Assembly (NCBI GenBank): GCA_937941765.1
Contig: CALDGQ010000056.1
Span: 1 to 64,000, forward strand
DNA length: 64,000 bases
Direction of reading: 5' to 3'
From: an uncultured Saprospiraceae bacterium
Lineage (GTDB): Bacteria > Bacteroidota > Bacteroidia > Chitinophagales > Saprospiraceae
The notes under the pieces are model-generated. The model worked only from the letters and a program-made list of their open reading frames with translations, did no database searches and was not told where the DNA came from. Position numbers and translations under genes: made by a program. Below, one piece after another: positions 18,537 to 28,068 of this stretch (position 1 is the stretch's first letter; each line of letters starts with the position of its first letter).

Positions 18537-20024
18537 TTATTGTGAATTGATTGTTTCTGGTTTTGGACTAATAGTGCAACCACCTATTTTAGCTTCAAAA
18601 TCAGCTCCAAGTGCCACTTCAAATGAAGGATTTAATTGAATGTAGTTTGCTGCATCATAAGTTACGTTTTGGGTCGTTTCTATTTTGTTAGAAGCGTCAA
18701 TTTGATCCCAAACCTGATAAGTCGCATTCGGCACAGGATTATAAAAATAATGATCTTCTGGACAACAGTCTCCGTTTGAAACCTTAGACAATGTGACAGT
18801 GACATAACTTGCATTACCACTTTGATCTATCGCCCAAAGGTCCACTTCAATATCTTCAAGTTCACTACAATGAAAAGTACATGAAGCACCTGCAGTTGGA
18901 GGAAGCGTATCTGTTTGAGTCGATCCAAGAGAAGGGCATTGAAGCCATAAGGTAAAAGGACCGCAATTGTCGGTGGTTGCAATATTAAAATCATCAGCGA
19001 GTATAGTTGTTGGCTCGAAAGGAGATAATAAAAACGTTAAATTCGTTGCAATAATGTTAGGTGCAATTTGATCAATGACATAGATGTTTTGAGTGCAGAA
19101 ACTCTGATTCCCACAATCATCCGTTGCTGTCCAATTAATTACATAGGTTCCTATTGTGAATTCTGTGTTGATGGTAGAACCAATTCCTGATTCCAAAATA
19201 TTTCCTGAAATATCATTGATTTCATAAGTGATAGGTACAAAATTTGAACAATTGTCAACAGCAGTAGGACCAATTATGGTTGTAAAAATATCACAACTTT
19301 GGGTTACTTCTAGAAGCAAGGTAGAAGGACAAGTCATAACTGGTGATATATTATCTGCTGCAAAAGTGATGTTTTGAACACAACTGTAGAAATTACCATC
19401 CATGTCTATAATGTAGAAATATCTTTCAATTTCTGGAGGGCAATTCGGGATAAATTCATCAATATATTGAATGCTCACGTTACAATTCGAGTAAAAAATT
19501 GGCTCCCCAGTTAAAGAAAAATCATTTGCATCGACCGTGCAATCTTGTAAAGTGACATCGGCTGGGCAACTGAAAAAAGGAGCACCATTATAACAATATG
19601 AACACAATCCATTGCCTAAGCCTGCATCCACATCGGTAGCATCAAAAACATCACTCACAAAAATATTAACGGTGGTACCTAAACAACTAAAATCATTATC
19701 TATGGAATCATCATTGCCCACATTATATTGTGTCAAGTTATTAAATGTAGTTGAAATTTTTACATAGTAAGTTCCAGTTCCCAAATTGTCGAAAGAATAT
19801 TGACCATTGGAGTCAGTGGTAGTGTTGGTTTGGAAACCAAAAACAGTAGAGTAGAGTTCTACCGTTTCGTTTGTAATCAATGTTTCTAAAGGTTCTTTAA
19901 TACCATTGTTATTGATGTCAATCCATACCTGACCAGAAATGACAGCTGCATTACTAGATATACCTAATTGGATAAAAAATAATAGGAATAAATATTTGGT
20001 ATCGAAAAAGTTGAATGTTTTCAT
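18537..20024 (-). CDS. Secreted SdrD-B/HYR-domain surface protein
   Basis: Secreted protein of 495 residues. Signal peptide to about residue 27. Residues 29-95 form an SdrD B-like (Cna-B-type) domain: SGQVWIDINNNGIKEPLE, TTTDSNGQYSFDNLGTGTYY. Then come HYR/Ig-like modules with paired Cys (FSCPADVTLQDC; MTCPSTLLLEV; INWTATDDCGNQSFCTQNI). The last 60 residues (YQVWDQIDASNKIETT, AANYIQLNPSFEVALGADFE) match the 3-coathanger stack domain that often precedes a T9SS tail, but the protein stops right after AKIGGC and shows no recognisable sorting tail. So it may be a shortened form of a larger adhesin. No operon partners. Confidence 0.8.
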   Translation of the reverse strand: MKTFNFFDTKYLFLLFFIQLGISSNAAVISGQVWIDINNNGIKEPLETLITNETVELYSTVFGFQTNTTTDSNGQYSFDNLGTGTYYVKISTTFNNLTQYNVGNDDSIDNDFSCLGTTVNIFVSDVFDATDVDAGLGNGLCSYCYNGAPFFSCPADVTLQDCTVDANDFSLTGEPIFYSNCNVSIQYIDEFIPNCPPEIERYFYIIDMDGNFYSCVQNITFAADNISPVMTCPSTLLLEVTQSCDIFTTIIGPTAVDNCSNFVPITYEINDISGNILESGIGSTINTEFTIGTYVINWTATDDCGNQSFCTQNIYVIDQIAPNIIATNLTFLLSPFEPTTILADDFNIATTDNCGPFTLWLQCPSLGSTQTDTLPPTAGASCTFHCSELEDIEVDLWAIDQSGNASYVTVTLSKVSNGDCCPEDHYFYNPVPNATYQVWDQIDASNKIETTQNVTYDAANYIQLNPSFEVALGADFEAKIGGCTISPKPETINSQ

Positions 20025-20489
20025 GTGACTTAATTTTTAGGTTATTAAATGAATACAAGTAACATTGAACCGAGCATAAATGCCTTGTCTGAGGTCGAAA
20101 ACACATTATGGTTAAAGTTAATATATAGACCGTTTTCTCACTTGACCTATGATATCATATTGTTGACTTATGGTAACATTTGGAGTAATCTGTAATCACA
20201 AATAGTTGAGATGTTTAATTAAATATTGATAATTATTTGAAAATTGTAGGAAATAAACAAATACAAAACTGAAGCTTGAAAACAGCATAAAGTTAAGTGT
20301 TGTTAAAAAATTCGAAGGAGGTAATTTGCAAGAACGGATGCGTATTTTATTGGTTTTGAATAGCTTTAAAACACCATAAAGACGTTCATTAAAACGGACC
20401 TGTTTAGATTCATTTGAAGTGAATCAAAAAATATTTAATTTATTGGTAGTTTAGTGGCTTCAATAAGTCATAACAAACCTAAACATATT
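20025..20489. other. Divergent promoter region
   Basis: About 465 bases between the divergent starts of the surface protein and the S41 peptidase. AT-rich, no gene, no strong palindrome. It must hold both promoters, but no confident -33/-7 pair was found. Confidence 0.4.
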
Positions 20490-22022
20490 ATGCACCATCA
20501 TTTTATAAACAAACTACTATTTTGTGTAAGTATTTTATTCCTACTTCCGTTTTTTACAATCGCTCAAGATGACGAGGCGATCCCTTCCAAAAAACTACTC
20601 AAAGATTTTGATACGCTGAAAGAAATGATCGGAGCACACCCAGATCCGTACACACATATATCAGAGTCAGATTTTAACAAGACAATTGCAGCAATTGAAT
20701 CTTCTTTAAATGAACCTCATACGGTTTTGGAGTTTTATAAAAAAACAGCTTCTTTGGTCGCATTGATAAAGGATGGTCATAGTCAAGTGGTATTGCCTAA
20801 AGATTGGTTGTTAGAGCAGCGCGAAGCATTTGGACTCTTTCCGTATGAAGTGTTTTTGACGAATGATGATCAACTCTATGTTGTCAATAATTTAACAAAT
20901 GAAACGATTCCAGTTGGTGCACAAATTTTATCAATCAATGGAATATCTGTTCCTAAGTTTTTAGAAATAATCGATCCGTATATATCTTATGAGCGTAAAA
21001 ATTTTAGAAACACCATAATTGATAGCGCTTTTGAAAAATATCTTTATCTAGCTTTCGGTTTTTCTGAAAATACGGTGTTGGAATATTTTTCTGCAGATAC
21101 CGTTTCAATTAATGTAGAAAACATCCCCAAAAAGGAATGGAAGCAATTGAGAAAAGAACAATTCAAAGAGCGCAAAGAAAATAGATCAGTCAAAAAATCC
21201 ACAGATTCATTTGAAAGCAACTATTCAACTGCATCTAACAATATAGATCCATATGCTTACAACAAAGTCAGTGAAGGGGTAGGAATGATTAGTATTTTTT
21301 CTTTTTCAGTACCTGATTTACAAAGTTATAAGATATTTCTAAATAAGACATTTAGAGAAATAAGGAATGATAAAATTCATTCATTGATAATTGATGTAAG
21401 AGGAAATTTTGGTGGATGGCCAAAAGTATCTTCTTGTCTTTTTCATTATATCTCAGATACTTATTTTAAGACGATGGCTAAATCAACCATGAAAGTAAGT
21501 AATCCTTATAAGAATTATGTTTTCGATAGATGGCCTTCACTTAGAACCAATCGTCAAAATATACCAACCCGTAATCACTATGTTGATTTTAATTCAATTA
21601 TTAGTAAGAAAGCGGGTGCTTATGTAGAAGAAGAAGCATTTTTTAATGAAAAGCCGATCACCGAAAAATATGAATTCAAAGGTGATTGTTACTTATTAAT
21701 CAACAGAGATTCTTACTCTGCCTCCTCAAGTTTTGCATCCACTTTTCAATGTTATCAAATGGGCGTTATTATCGGTGAAGAAACAGGCGGTACCAAAATA
21801 TTCAGAGCCAATGCGATTTCCAAATTATTAAATAAATCCGGTTTAGCAGTTGGAATTTCTACGACCAAACTTTATACAACTTGCTTTGATAAAGAAATGG
21901 AAGCTATTCAGCCTACAGCAAAATATGAACCTTCTATCTTGGAAATTCTTTCTGATATGGATACGCAATTGTTGTATACACAACGATTGATTCGGCAGAT
22001 TCAGCGTAAGAAGAAGGAGTAG
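20490..22022 (+). CDS. S41 family peptidase
   Basis: Exported serine peptidase, 510 residues from ATG 20490, where MHHHFINKLLFCVSILFLLPFF is a signal peptide; an ATG-less extension upstream to 20454 is less likely. The N-terminal helical part (KLLKDFDTLKEMIGAHPD) and a divergent PDZ-like segment (VPVGAQILSINGISVPKFLE) are followed by the S41 core: LIIDVRGNFGGWPKV (about residues 311-325), LLINRDSYSASSSFAS with the Ser nucleophile of the S-x-S-A-S stretch, and IIGEETGGTKIF. Likely periplasmic peptidase acting on unknown protein ends. It ends at 22022, just before a palindromic element. Confidence 0.87.
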   Translation: MHHHFINKLLFCVSILFLLPFFTIAQDDEAIPSKKLLKDFDTLKEMIGAHPDPYTHISESDFNKTIAAIESSLNEPHTVLEFYKKTASLVALIKDGHSQVVLPKDWLLEQREAFGLFPYEVFLTNDDQLYVVNNLTNETIPVGAQILSINGISVPKFLEIIDPYISYERKNFRNTIIDSAFEKYLYLAFGFSENTVLEYFSADTVSINVENIPKKEWKQLRKEQFKERKENRSVKKSTDSFESNYSTASNNIDPYAYNKVSEGVGMISIFSFSVPDLQSYKIFLNKTFREIRNDKIHSLIIDVRGNFGGWPKVSSCLFHYISDTYFKTMAKSTMKVSNPYKNYVFDRWPSLRTNRQNIPTRNHYVDFNSIISKKAGAYVEEEAFFNEKPITEKYEFKGDCYLLINRDSYSASSSFASTFQCYQMGVIIGEETGGTKIFRANAISKLLNKSGLAVGISTTKLYTTCFDKEMEAIQPTAKYEPSILEILSDMDTQLLYTQRLIRQIQRKKKE

Positions 22023-22580
22023 GTTACCCATCCCTGTACCGACTTTGACTCCGATAGCTATCGGAGTCGAACTTCCCTTCCCTTTAAAAGAGCTACCGTT
22101 TTTACACATCTCTAGTTAGATAAAAAATTGAATCTTCAAGAAGTGTTTTGTCACGATTTTTGACACAAAAATGCGCGCCAAAACACTTGGAATGACATCA
22201 AATAACCTAGCGTCCCGAAAGCTTTTCGGACACTAGGCTATTTGATGTCGCTCCGTTGGAGCTTTTTCAACTTATGTATAAACGGTAGCTTTAAAAAAGG
22301 AAGGGGAGTGCATGATCTTGTTACGTGTGTATGCGTACTCCTCGCGTATGACTCGCGTACTCACCCACTCACCCTCCTTTTCCAAGGAGGGTCGAACGCA
22401 GTTCGGGGTGGATCTAGCGCATGGTAATAATGTAAAAAAATGCACCCAGCAAAAAATATATGGGTAAAAAGTCGGAAGCCTGCCTAGCAGAATCCATTCA
22501 AAAAGGGATTGGGTAAAAAAAATGGGAACACATCAAACAATGCGTTCCCAAATTATTTCTATCTAAAAAATAAGTTCAAT
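22023..22580. repeat. Nested inverted-repeat element between convergent genes
   Basis: No gene; a 61-codon frame here is not coding. Outer arms: CCCTTCCCTTTAAAAGAGCT(ACCGTTT) at 22075-22101 against AAACGGTAGCTTTAAAAAAG(GAAGGG) at 22280-22305. Inside are AAGTGTTTTG/CAAAACACTT (22141-22188) and GACATCAAATAACCTAG (22194-22210) against CTAGGCTATTTGATGTC (22233-22249). Just before lies the perfect 20-bp palindrome ACTCCGATAGCTATCGGAGT (about 22048-22067), and after it CCCTCCTTTTCCAAGGAGGG (about 22372). It looks like a miniature inverted-repeat element or composite repeat and could act as a two-way transcript end. Confidence 0.65.
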
Positions 22581-25106
22581 TTATCCTTTGATCTTACCTT
22601 TTTTAATCATCATCTTTTCAAATTTAGAAGCAGAAGATTTATTGTCAGTTGACTTTCCACCATCCAAATCTTTTTGTAATTTAATCAACTTATCCCAGTT
22701 GCCATCAGCTGCGAGTGCAGATTGTTTTGGCCAGCTCGTAGGATTGTGCATTTGGTATCTAGGTCCTGCAGCAGATAAGATATCTTTCAATCTACTTACT
22801 TTTGCATCTCCTAATTGTCTCCAAGTAACAATTCCGTCCTTCGCTAGAAGTTGGTTAATTTTTGGTCCGATTCCTTCAACAACTTGTAAGTTATCTGATT
22901 TCAAACCGTACGTTTCATCTTTATAAACTTCTGTTGAAGATTTCTTAGAAGTTTTCTTACTAGACTTTGATACTTTGACACCGCTTGTTTTCTTGCTGCC
23001 TTTTTTAGCAGTTGTTGTAGACTTTGTATCAGTCATTCTTTTTCCGGTTACTTCAACACTGTTAGCGGTTGCTTCCTCGTAATCTTCTTTTGTAAGGTAA
23101 GTTGATTCAGAACCTGCGATTCTGTTGTATTCTTCCTCCGATACTTCTCTAATTTCTGATGGAAACATACTTTCGTCCACTTCATTTACCTTATTTACTT
23201 CGTTCACTTCATTTACCGTTTTAGAAATGTATTCTGTTTTACCAGTCTCAACTGTTCTTCTCGTTTCATCATCCACTCTTTTGCCTGTTCTGATCATCCG
23301 TTCTTTACCAGTACGGTAAGTTTTTAGATTTGGACGATCGACCACGCTACGGCTAGTCTCTTCTCCTTTTCTAGAAACTTGTACTTCTTTGATTACTTCA
23401 ACAGGCACTTCCTTGATCACTTCCACTTCTCTAATCACTTCCACTTCCTTGATCACTTCTACTGGCACTTCTTTGATGACTTCTACCGTTTTGATCACCT
23501 CTTTGATGACCTCTACTTCTTTGATCACTTCTACTTCTACCTCTCTTACAACTTCTACTTCTTTAATAATTTCAACCGGTACTTCCTTGATTACATCTCT
23601 TGTTACTTGTACTTCGTTGGTTACTTCAACTGGAATTTCCTTATTCACATCAACCGTCTTTAATACTTCAACAGTATTGACCAATGTAACTGGCACTTCC
23701 TGAAGGGTAGGTACTGTTTTAACCACTTCAACTTCTTCAACTACAGCTACAGGTACTTCTTTGATAACTTCAACTTCCTGGAACTTCGTTTCAGAAACAA
23801 CAACTTCAACCGGTACTTCTTGGATAATTTCGATTTCTTTAATGACCTCTACTTCGTTCGTTACTACAACTGGTTTTTCGATAGTTGTTTGTACTTCTTT
23901 AATTACTTCATTTGTCTTATTCAAAGTAATAGGCACTTCAACTTTCAAAGTTACTTCCTTAATCGTCTCTATCGTGTTATTTGTAACAACTGGTACTTCT
24001 TTAGTTAGCTCAATTTCCTTGATCGTTTCAACTCTATTTTCAACAGGAACCGGTACTTCTTTGAATACTTCTACTTCTTTGATTTTTTCCAAAACAGTTT
24101 CAACAGGAACAGATACTTCTCTGACTGCTTCCACTATTTTCATTTTTTCGATGGACTCTGTTAATGGAACTGTAATTTCTTTGTTAACATGAACTACATC
24201 TACTTTATGAATCACATTTTCTACCTCAACAGCAATCTCTTTCACCACTTCTACTTCTTGTAGTTTGACTACTTCTTTGATTACTTCAACAGGGACTTCT
24301 TTGATAATTTCAATTTCTTTGATGACCTCAACTTCTTGGATGACAGGAACAGGGATTTCCTTGATCACCACTACTTCTTTAATTTTTTCAATTTCCTTGA
24401 TGACTTCAACCGGGACTTCTTCTTTCACAACTACTTCCTTAATCACTTCCACTTCCTTGATTACTTCAACAGGTACTTCCTTGATCACCTCAACTTCCTG
24501 AATGACTTGTACTTCCTTGATGACTTCAACAGGCACTTCTTTAACTACTTCAATTCTTTTAATAACTTCTCTATCCGTATAAACAGGAACGGCTACTTCT
24601 TTAATGACAGTCACCTCCTTGATTACCTCCTGCACATTATTCATTTCAACAGGTACTTCTTTGACCATTGAAACTTCTTTAAAAACTTCTACTTCATTTG
24701 TTACCTGTACAGGCACTTCTTTGATCACTTCCACTTCTTGTACATTTGTCACTTCTCTAATGACTTCAACTGCTACTTCTCTGCTTACATTAATCGGCTG
24801 GAAGACGTTGACTTCGCGAACAACTTCTACTGGCTTTTCACGCATTACTTCCACTTCTTGGAATTTCGTTCTATCACGGTATACTTCTGCGTGAATTTCT
24901 TTGACCACTTCGACCTCTTTGATTACTTCTACCGTTTTTAAAACTTCAACTGGTACTTCCTTGATGATCTCAACCGTTTTAATCACCTCATGAGATGGAA
25001 TTACGTTTTGATCCAAAAGCATCGTGTAAACTTTTTCAGATTGGTTTGCATTTAAACCAGCAACATTTTGTAGCCGATTGATAAATTTTTGTTTGCCGTT
25101 TTTCAT
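22581..25106 (-). CDS. VEVIKEV-repeat protein with C-terminal helix-hairpin-helix domain
   Basis: An 841-residue protein without signal peptide. Residues 1-35 (INRLQNVAGLNANQSEKVYTM) look globular-helical. Residues about 40-590 are a long low-complexity array in which Val, Glu, Lys and Ile recur in units such as EVIKEVPVEVIKEVEV, with Pro at a regular place (VPVEV); the period is roughly 14-17 residues with drifted units. Residues about 600-740 are Arg/Lys/Thr/Ser-rich. Residues about 745-825 contain LQVVEGIGPKINQLLAKDG and a following YQMHNPTSWPKQSALAADG, the helix-hairpin-helix domain common in Bacteroidota proteins and related to HhH DNA-binding units. So a long extended scaffold with a possible nucleic-acid-binding end is likely. 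Function is unknown. Confidence 0.8.
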   Translation of the reverse strand: MKNGKQKFINRLQNVAGLNANQSEKVYTMLLDQNVIPSHEVIKTVEIIKEVPVEVLKTVEVIKEVEVVKEIHAEVYRDRTKFQEVEVMREKPVEVVREVNVFQPINVSREVAVEVIREVTNVQEVEVIKEVPVQVTNEVEVFKEVSMVKEVPVEMNNVQEVIKEVTVIKEVAVPVYTDREVIKRIEVVKEVPVEVIKEVQVIQEVEVIKEVPVEVIKEVEVIKEVVVKEEVPVEVIKEIEKIKEVVVIKEIPVPVIQEVEVIKEIEIIKEVPVEVIKEVVKLQEVEVVKEIAVEVENVIHKVDVVHVNKEITVPLTESIEKMKIVEAVREVSVPVETVLEKIKEVEVFKEVPVPVENRVETIKEIELTKEVPVVTNNTIETIKEVTLKVEVPITLNKTNEVIKEVQTTIEKPVVVTNEVEVIKEIEIIQEVPVEVVVSETKFQEVEVIKEVPVAVVEEVEVVKTVPTLQEVPVTLVNTVEVLKTVDVNKEIPVEVTNEVQVTRDVIKEVPVEIIKEVEVVREVEVEVIKEVEVIKEVIKTVEVIKEVPVEVIKEVEVIREVEVIKEVPVEVIKEVQVSRKGEETSRSVVDRPNLKTYRTGKERMIRTGKRVDDETRRTVETGKTEYISKTVNEVNEVNKVNEVDESMFPSEIREVSEEEYNRIAGSESTYLTKEDYEEATANSVEVTGKRMTDTKSTTTAKKGSKKTSGVKVSKSSKKTSKKSSTEVYKDETYGLKSDNLQVVEGIGPKINQLLAKDGIVTWRQLGDAKVSRLKDILSAAGPRYQMHNPTSWPKQSALAADGNWDKLIKLQKDLDGGKSTDNKSSASKFEKMMIKKGKIKG
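23390..24990 (-). repeat. Degenerate tandem repeat array inside the VEVIKEV gene
   Basis: DNA units of roughly 42-60 bases such as ACTTCTTTGATCACTTC(C/T)AC recur dozens of times on the plus strand, the complement of EVIKEV codons. The units are diverged, and the array gives several long antisense frames rich in Thr/Ser/Phe that are artefacts. Confidence 0.75.
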
Positions 25107-25588
25107 TACCTGGATGTCTTTTAATTATTTTGTTATTAAATTAAGTAGTTATATGTAATTATACTATGTATTAAGGCACAGTGTTGCGAAAATCATAGCA
25201 ATTATGATTACAATTATATTGTTATTTTTTGTTGGAAATAGAATAGCATATTTAACAGTCATTCAGATTGTTAAACTCGATTCTAGTCAAAGTTCAAGCC
25301 TATAAAAGTTTGTTTAAATTTGGTCCAACTTACTTGTGGGGTATACAAGCAGGTGTTTTAGAAAAGAAAACTGGGGAATAAAATAGATTAAAATTTGGAG
25401 TCAATAGGTACGATTTTAATCTATCTGAGATTATGCTCAAAAATAAGAAATTTAAATAAAAACAAATGCCTTTTAAAAAAATATATAATAGATAAATGAT
25501 TTTATTTATTCCTACGCTTACTTTTTTAGATATTTAGGGTACAAATAATCGGAGCGCTATCTGGTTCAAATGTTAGAAATAATGTCGC
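25107..25588. other. Divergent promoter region
   Basis: 482 AT-rich bases between the divergent starts of the VEVIKEV gene and the TPR gene. No gene or strong palindrome. Presumably holds both promoters; no confident boxes found. Confidence 0.4.
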
Positions 25589-26458
25589 ATGAAAAAAATT
25601 GATAAAAATAAAAGCTTAGTAGTTCAGAATCAGGGCTTAATCAATTTTACGAAGCTTCAAATTGGGTTGACTGATAAATTGTTAAAGAAAGAATCCACCA
25701 ATTGGTTGGATGAGGCAAAACAATATTTAGAAGCGGCATCATATCCTGAAGCCATTGACGCTTGCAATAAAGCCATTGAAATTACACCGGAATTTTCAAC
25801 TCCTTACCGATATAGTGCGATTGCACGAATGAAATTAGGTGATATTGCAGATGCATTCGAGGATTTTGAATTGGCAATCCAATACGATTCTACAGATATT
25901 GAAATTTATTTGGAAAGAGGGTTTATGCATTATGACTTAGAAGACTTCCCTGCAGCAATCACTGATTTCACAAAAGCCATCACATTGGATCCCAATCACA
26001 GTCAAGCATACTTTAGTAGAGGTTATGCTTTTTATGATTTGAAAAAATTTTCGAATGCGATTGAAGATTTTTCAAAAACGATTGATATCGATCCAAATCA
26101 TGTTGAAGCTTGGTATAACAGAGGTTTTGCCAGAATTGATGTAAAAAATTATAGAGGTGCGGTGGCAGATTTTACTGCTTCCATCCGATTGAGACCAGAT
26201 GATATCAATGCATATGCCAATCGGGGTGAAGCACGTTATCAATTAACACATCTTCGAGGTGCGATTGCAGATTTTACCATGGTCATACAGATGGATCCGA
26301 AAGCAGCTAATGCCTATTATAACAGAGGAGTTGCGCAATTTGATTTAATGAATGAAGCAGAAGCCCTTCAGGATTTGGAAATCGCATTGTCAATGAATCA
26401 CCCTGGTGCTCAAAAAGCAATTGAAAAAATAACTACTAGACGAAGAAGAGGCAGGTAG
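25589..26458 (+). CDS. Tetratricopeptide repeat protein
   Basis: Soluble 289-residue scaffold of about seven TPR units (34 residues each), beginning near residue 38. Typical unit: AEAWYNRGFARIDVKNYRGA-like, with the conserved A-x-x-x-R-G and D-P-N/K positions (for example LDPNHSQAYFSRGYAFYDL, IDPNHVEAWYNRGFARIDV). TPR arrays mediate protein-protein contacts. There is no signal peptide or membrane segment. The next gene starts 47 bp downstream on the same strand and encodes a PLD-like/J-domain protein; with a TPR and a J-domain side by side, a chaperone-linked role is conceivable but not shown. C-terminus is Arg-rich (TTRRRRGR). Confidence 0.88.
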   Translation: MKKIDKNKSLVVQNQGLINFTKLQIGLTDKLLKKESTNWLDEAKQYLEAASYPEAIDACNKAIEITPEFSTPYRYSAIARMKLGDIADAFEDFELAIQYDSTDIEIYLERGFMHYDLEDFPAAITDFTKAITLDPNHSQAYFSRGYAFYDLKKFSNAIEDFSKTIDIDPNHVEAWYNRGFARIDVKNYRGAVADFTASIRLRPDDINAYANRGEARYQLTHLRGAIADFTMVIQMDPKAANAYYNRGVAQFDLMNEAEALQDLEIALSMNHPGAQKAIEKITTRRRRGR

Positions 26459-26505
26459 CCTTCGTTTCAAAATTATTACTCAAAAAAAACAAACTAATTA
26501 CAACT

Positions 26506-27909
26506 TTGAAACAATCCACTTATCTGCAACAAGAAATTCGACCTTTTATCATTAAGCACTTAACGGCGGCTACCAATCAAATCCATTTGGCCATTGGTTG
26601 GATAGCAGATAAAGGATTGCAAGGACTGTTATTAAAAAAAGCAATTGAAGGTGTGGAGGTCAAATTGATTTTGGTCAAAGAAAATGATGCACATCTGAAT
26701 AATACTGGTTTTCAAGAATTGAGAAGTAAAGGCGTTCAAATAATAGGATTGAACAATGACTATAAAGACTATTTTATCGATCATAAATTTGGTGTCATTG
26801 ACAATAACACCGTATTGACTGGAAATTATCAATGGGGATATCGCAAGGAATCCGAAGATGTTGCGATCACTATTTATGAAAATATTCCATCTCTTGCCAT
26901 TGGATTTGATATCGAATTTGATTACTTATTGAAAGTTCAACAGCTATCTGAAAACGAAGTTAAACCTTCCAATCCTATTGTTGGATTATTAAAAAAAATA
27001 GAAGTGCTCAAAACCTTGCTGAGCATTGGTGATACAGAATTTATTCATTTGAGATTAAAAGAGATTGAGCCATTTAGTGTCGATCCTAATATCGCACAGA
27101 TTCTTGAGCAGCTGAATCAAAAAGCATTCGAGGAAGCATTGGCATTAATCAAAACATTCACACAATCTCATCAGACTTTAAGAGCTTGTATCGATCCACC
27201 AATTGATAGTTATCGACGCGAAATTCAAATGCTGGAAGATGAAATTGCAACGATCAGTACTGAATATAACGAAACTCAAAAATTATTACACAAATTCAGT
27301 AAGATGCACACGGATGTGTTAGGTGAAGTGTTGCAGCAATTGTTGTATCAAACAAAAGTAAAAGCTGAAATCAACGCCGAAAAAGAAGCATTGGAAGAAG
27401 CCGAAAAAGATCATGAAGAATACACCAAATCCTACGAAGAATCAAAAAAGGAAACCATAAAAACACTGACCAGAGAAGAACAAAAAGAACTCAAAAAATT
27501 GTACCGTCAAACTTCTCTAAAATGTCACCCAGATAGAGTAGTGGAAGAACTCCATGGTCAAGCCGAAGAAATATTTGTAGAATTGAATCAAGCCTACAAA
27601 GCCAATGACTTGGAAAAGATCCGTGAAATCAACCAACAATTAAAATCCGGTATCATGTTACCCAAATCCGAAGGAATCACGGAGCTGAAAAAACTAGCCA
27701 GTACTTTCAAAAGTTTGACTCAAAAATTAGAAGCTTGGCAAGAAAAATTGGATCAATTGAAAGGAGAATCATCGTACAAAGCAGTCAGCAGTATTGAAAA
27801 TTGGGAGATTTATTTTAAGGAGAAAAAAGATATTTTGTTAGCACAACTCGATCGGTTGAAAGCTGCTAATGAAATTAAATTGAAGGAGATTGAGGGTAGT
27901 AAGATTTAG
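26506..27909 (+). CDS. PLD-like domain and J-domain fusion protein
   Basis: Cytoplasmic 467-residue protein with an unusual fusion. Residues 1-140 form a phospholipase-D-like half: IHLAIGWIADKGL, then FIDHKFGVIDNNTVLTGNYQW. In the catalytic HxKxxxxD signature the first His is replaced by Asp (D92-H93-K94...D99), so ordinary PLD catalysis is doubtful. Residues about 235-320 are coiled coil. Residues about 325-385 contain a J-domain-like stretch, ELKKLYRQTSLKCHPDRV, with the HPD tripeptide at 341-343 that stimulates Hsp70. A second coiled coil ends the protein. The start is a TTG at 26506; no in-frame ATG lies near. Probably in one operon with the TPR gene. Confidence 0.78.
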   Translation: MKQSTYLQQEIRPFIIKHLTAATNQIHLAIGWIADKGLQGLLLKKAIEGVEVKLILVKENDAHLNNTGFQELRSKGVQIIGLNNDYKDYFIDHKFGVIDNNTVLTGNYQWGYRKESEDVAITIYENIPSLAIGFDIEFDYLLKVQQLSENEVKPSNPIVGLLKKIEVLKTLLSIGDTEFIHLRLKEIEPFSVDPNIAQILEQLNQKAFEEALALIKTFTQSHQTLRACIDPPIDSYRREIQMLEDEIATISTEYNETQKLLHKFSKMHTDVLGEVLQQLLYQTKVKAEINAEKEALEEAEKDHEEYTKSYEESKKETIKTLTREEQKELKKLYRQTSLKCHPDRVVEELHGQAEEIFVELNQAYKANDLEKIREINQQLKSGIMLPKSEGITELKKLASTFKSLTQKLEAWQEKLDQLKGESSYKAVSSIENWEIYFKEKKDILLAQLDRLKAANEIKLKEIEGSKI

Positions 27910-28068
27910 GTCGGTGTAGTAGTAAATTAAATATTTTACACTGATAACAACATAAACCCAATTCGCAACCATGTCATTTAACTTATGTTAATTCCTGATC
28001 AAAACAAGTCAAAGGTGAATTCGTTTGGAGCAACCCGCTAAATGCCAATACTTTTAATGGTTTAAAAA

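Noticed and set aside
22242-22427. 61-codon frame after the S41 gene
   Set aside because: It runs through nested palindromes and has no coding character.
23125-24941. Several plus-strand frames rich in Thr/Ser or Phe/Asp opposite the VEVIKEV gene
   Set aside because: They are antisense translations of a codon-biased repeat; the minus-strand frame is continuous for 841 codons and ends in a recognisable HhH domain.
23390-24990. CRISPR array
   Set aside because: The repeats have no unique spacers, drift in sequence, stay in one reading frame and no cas genes are near.
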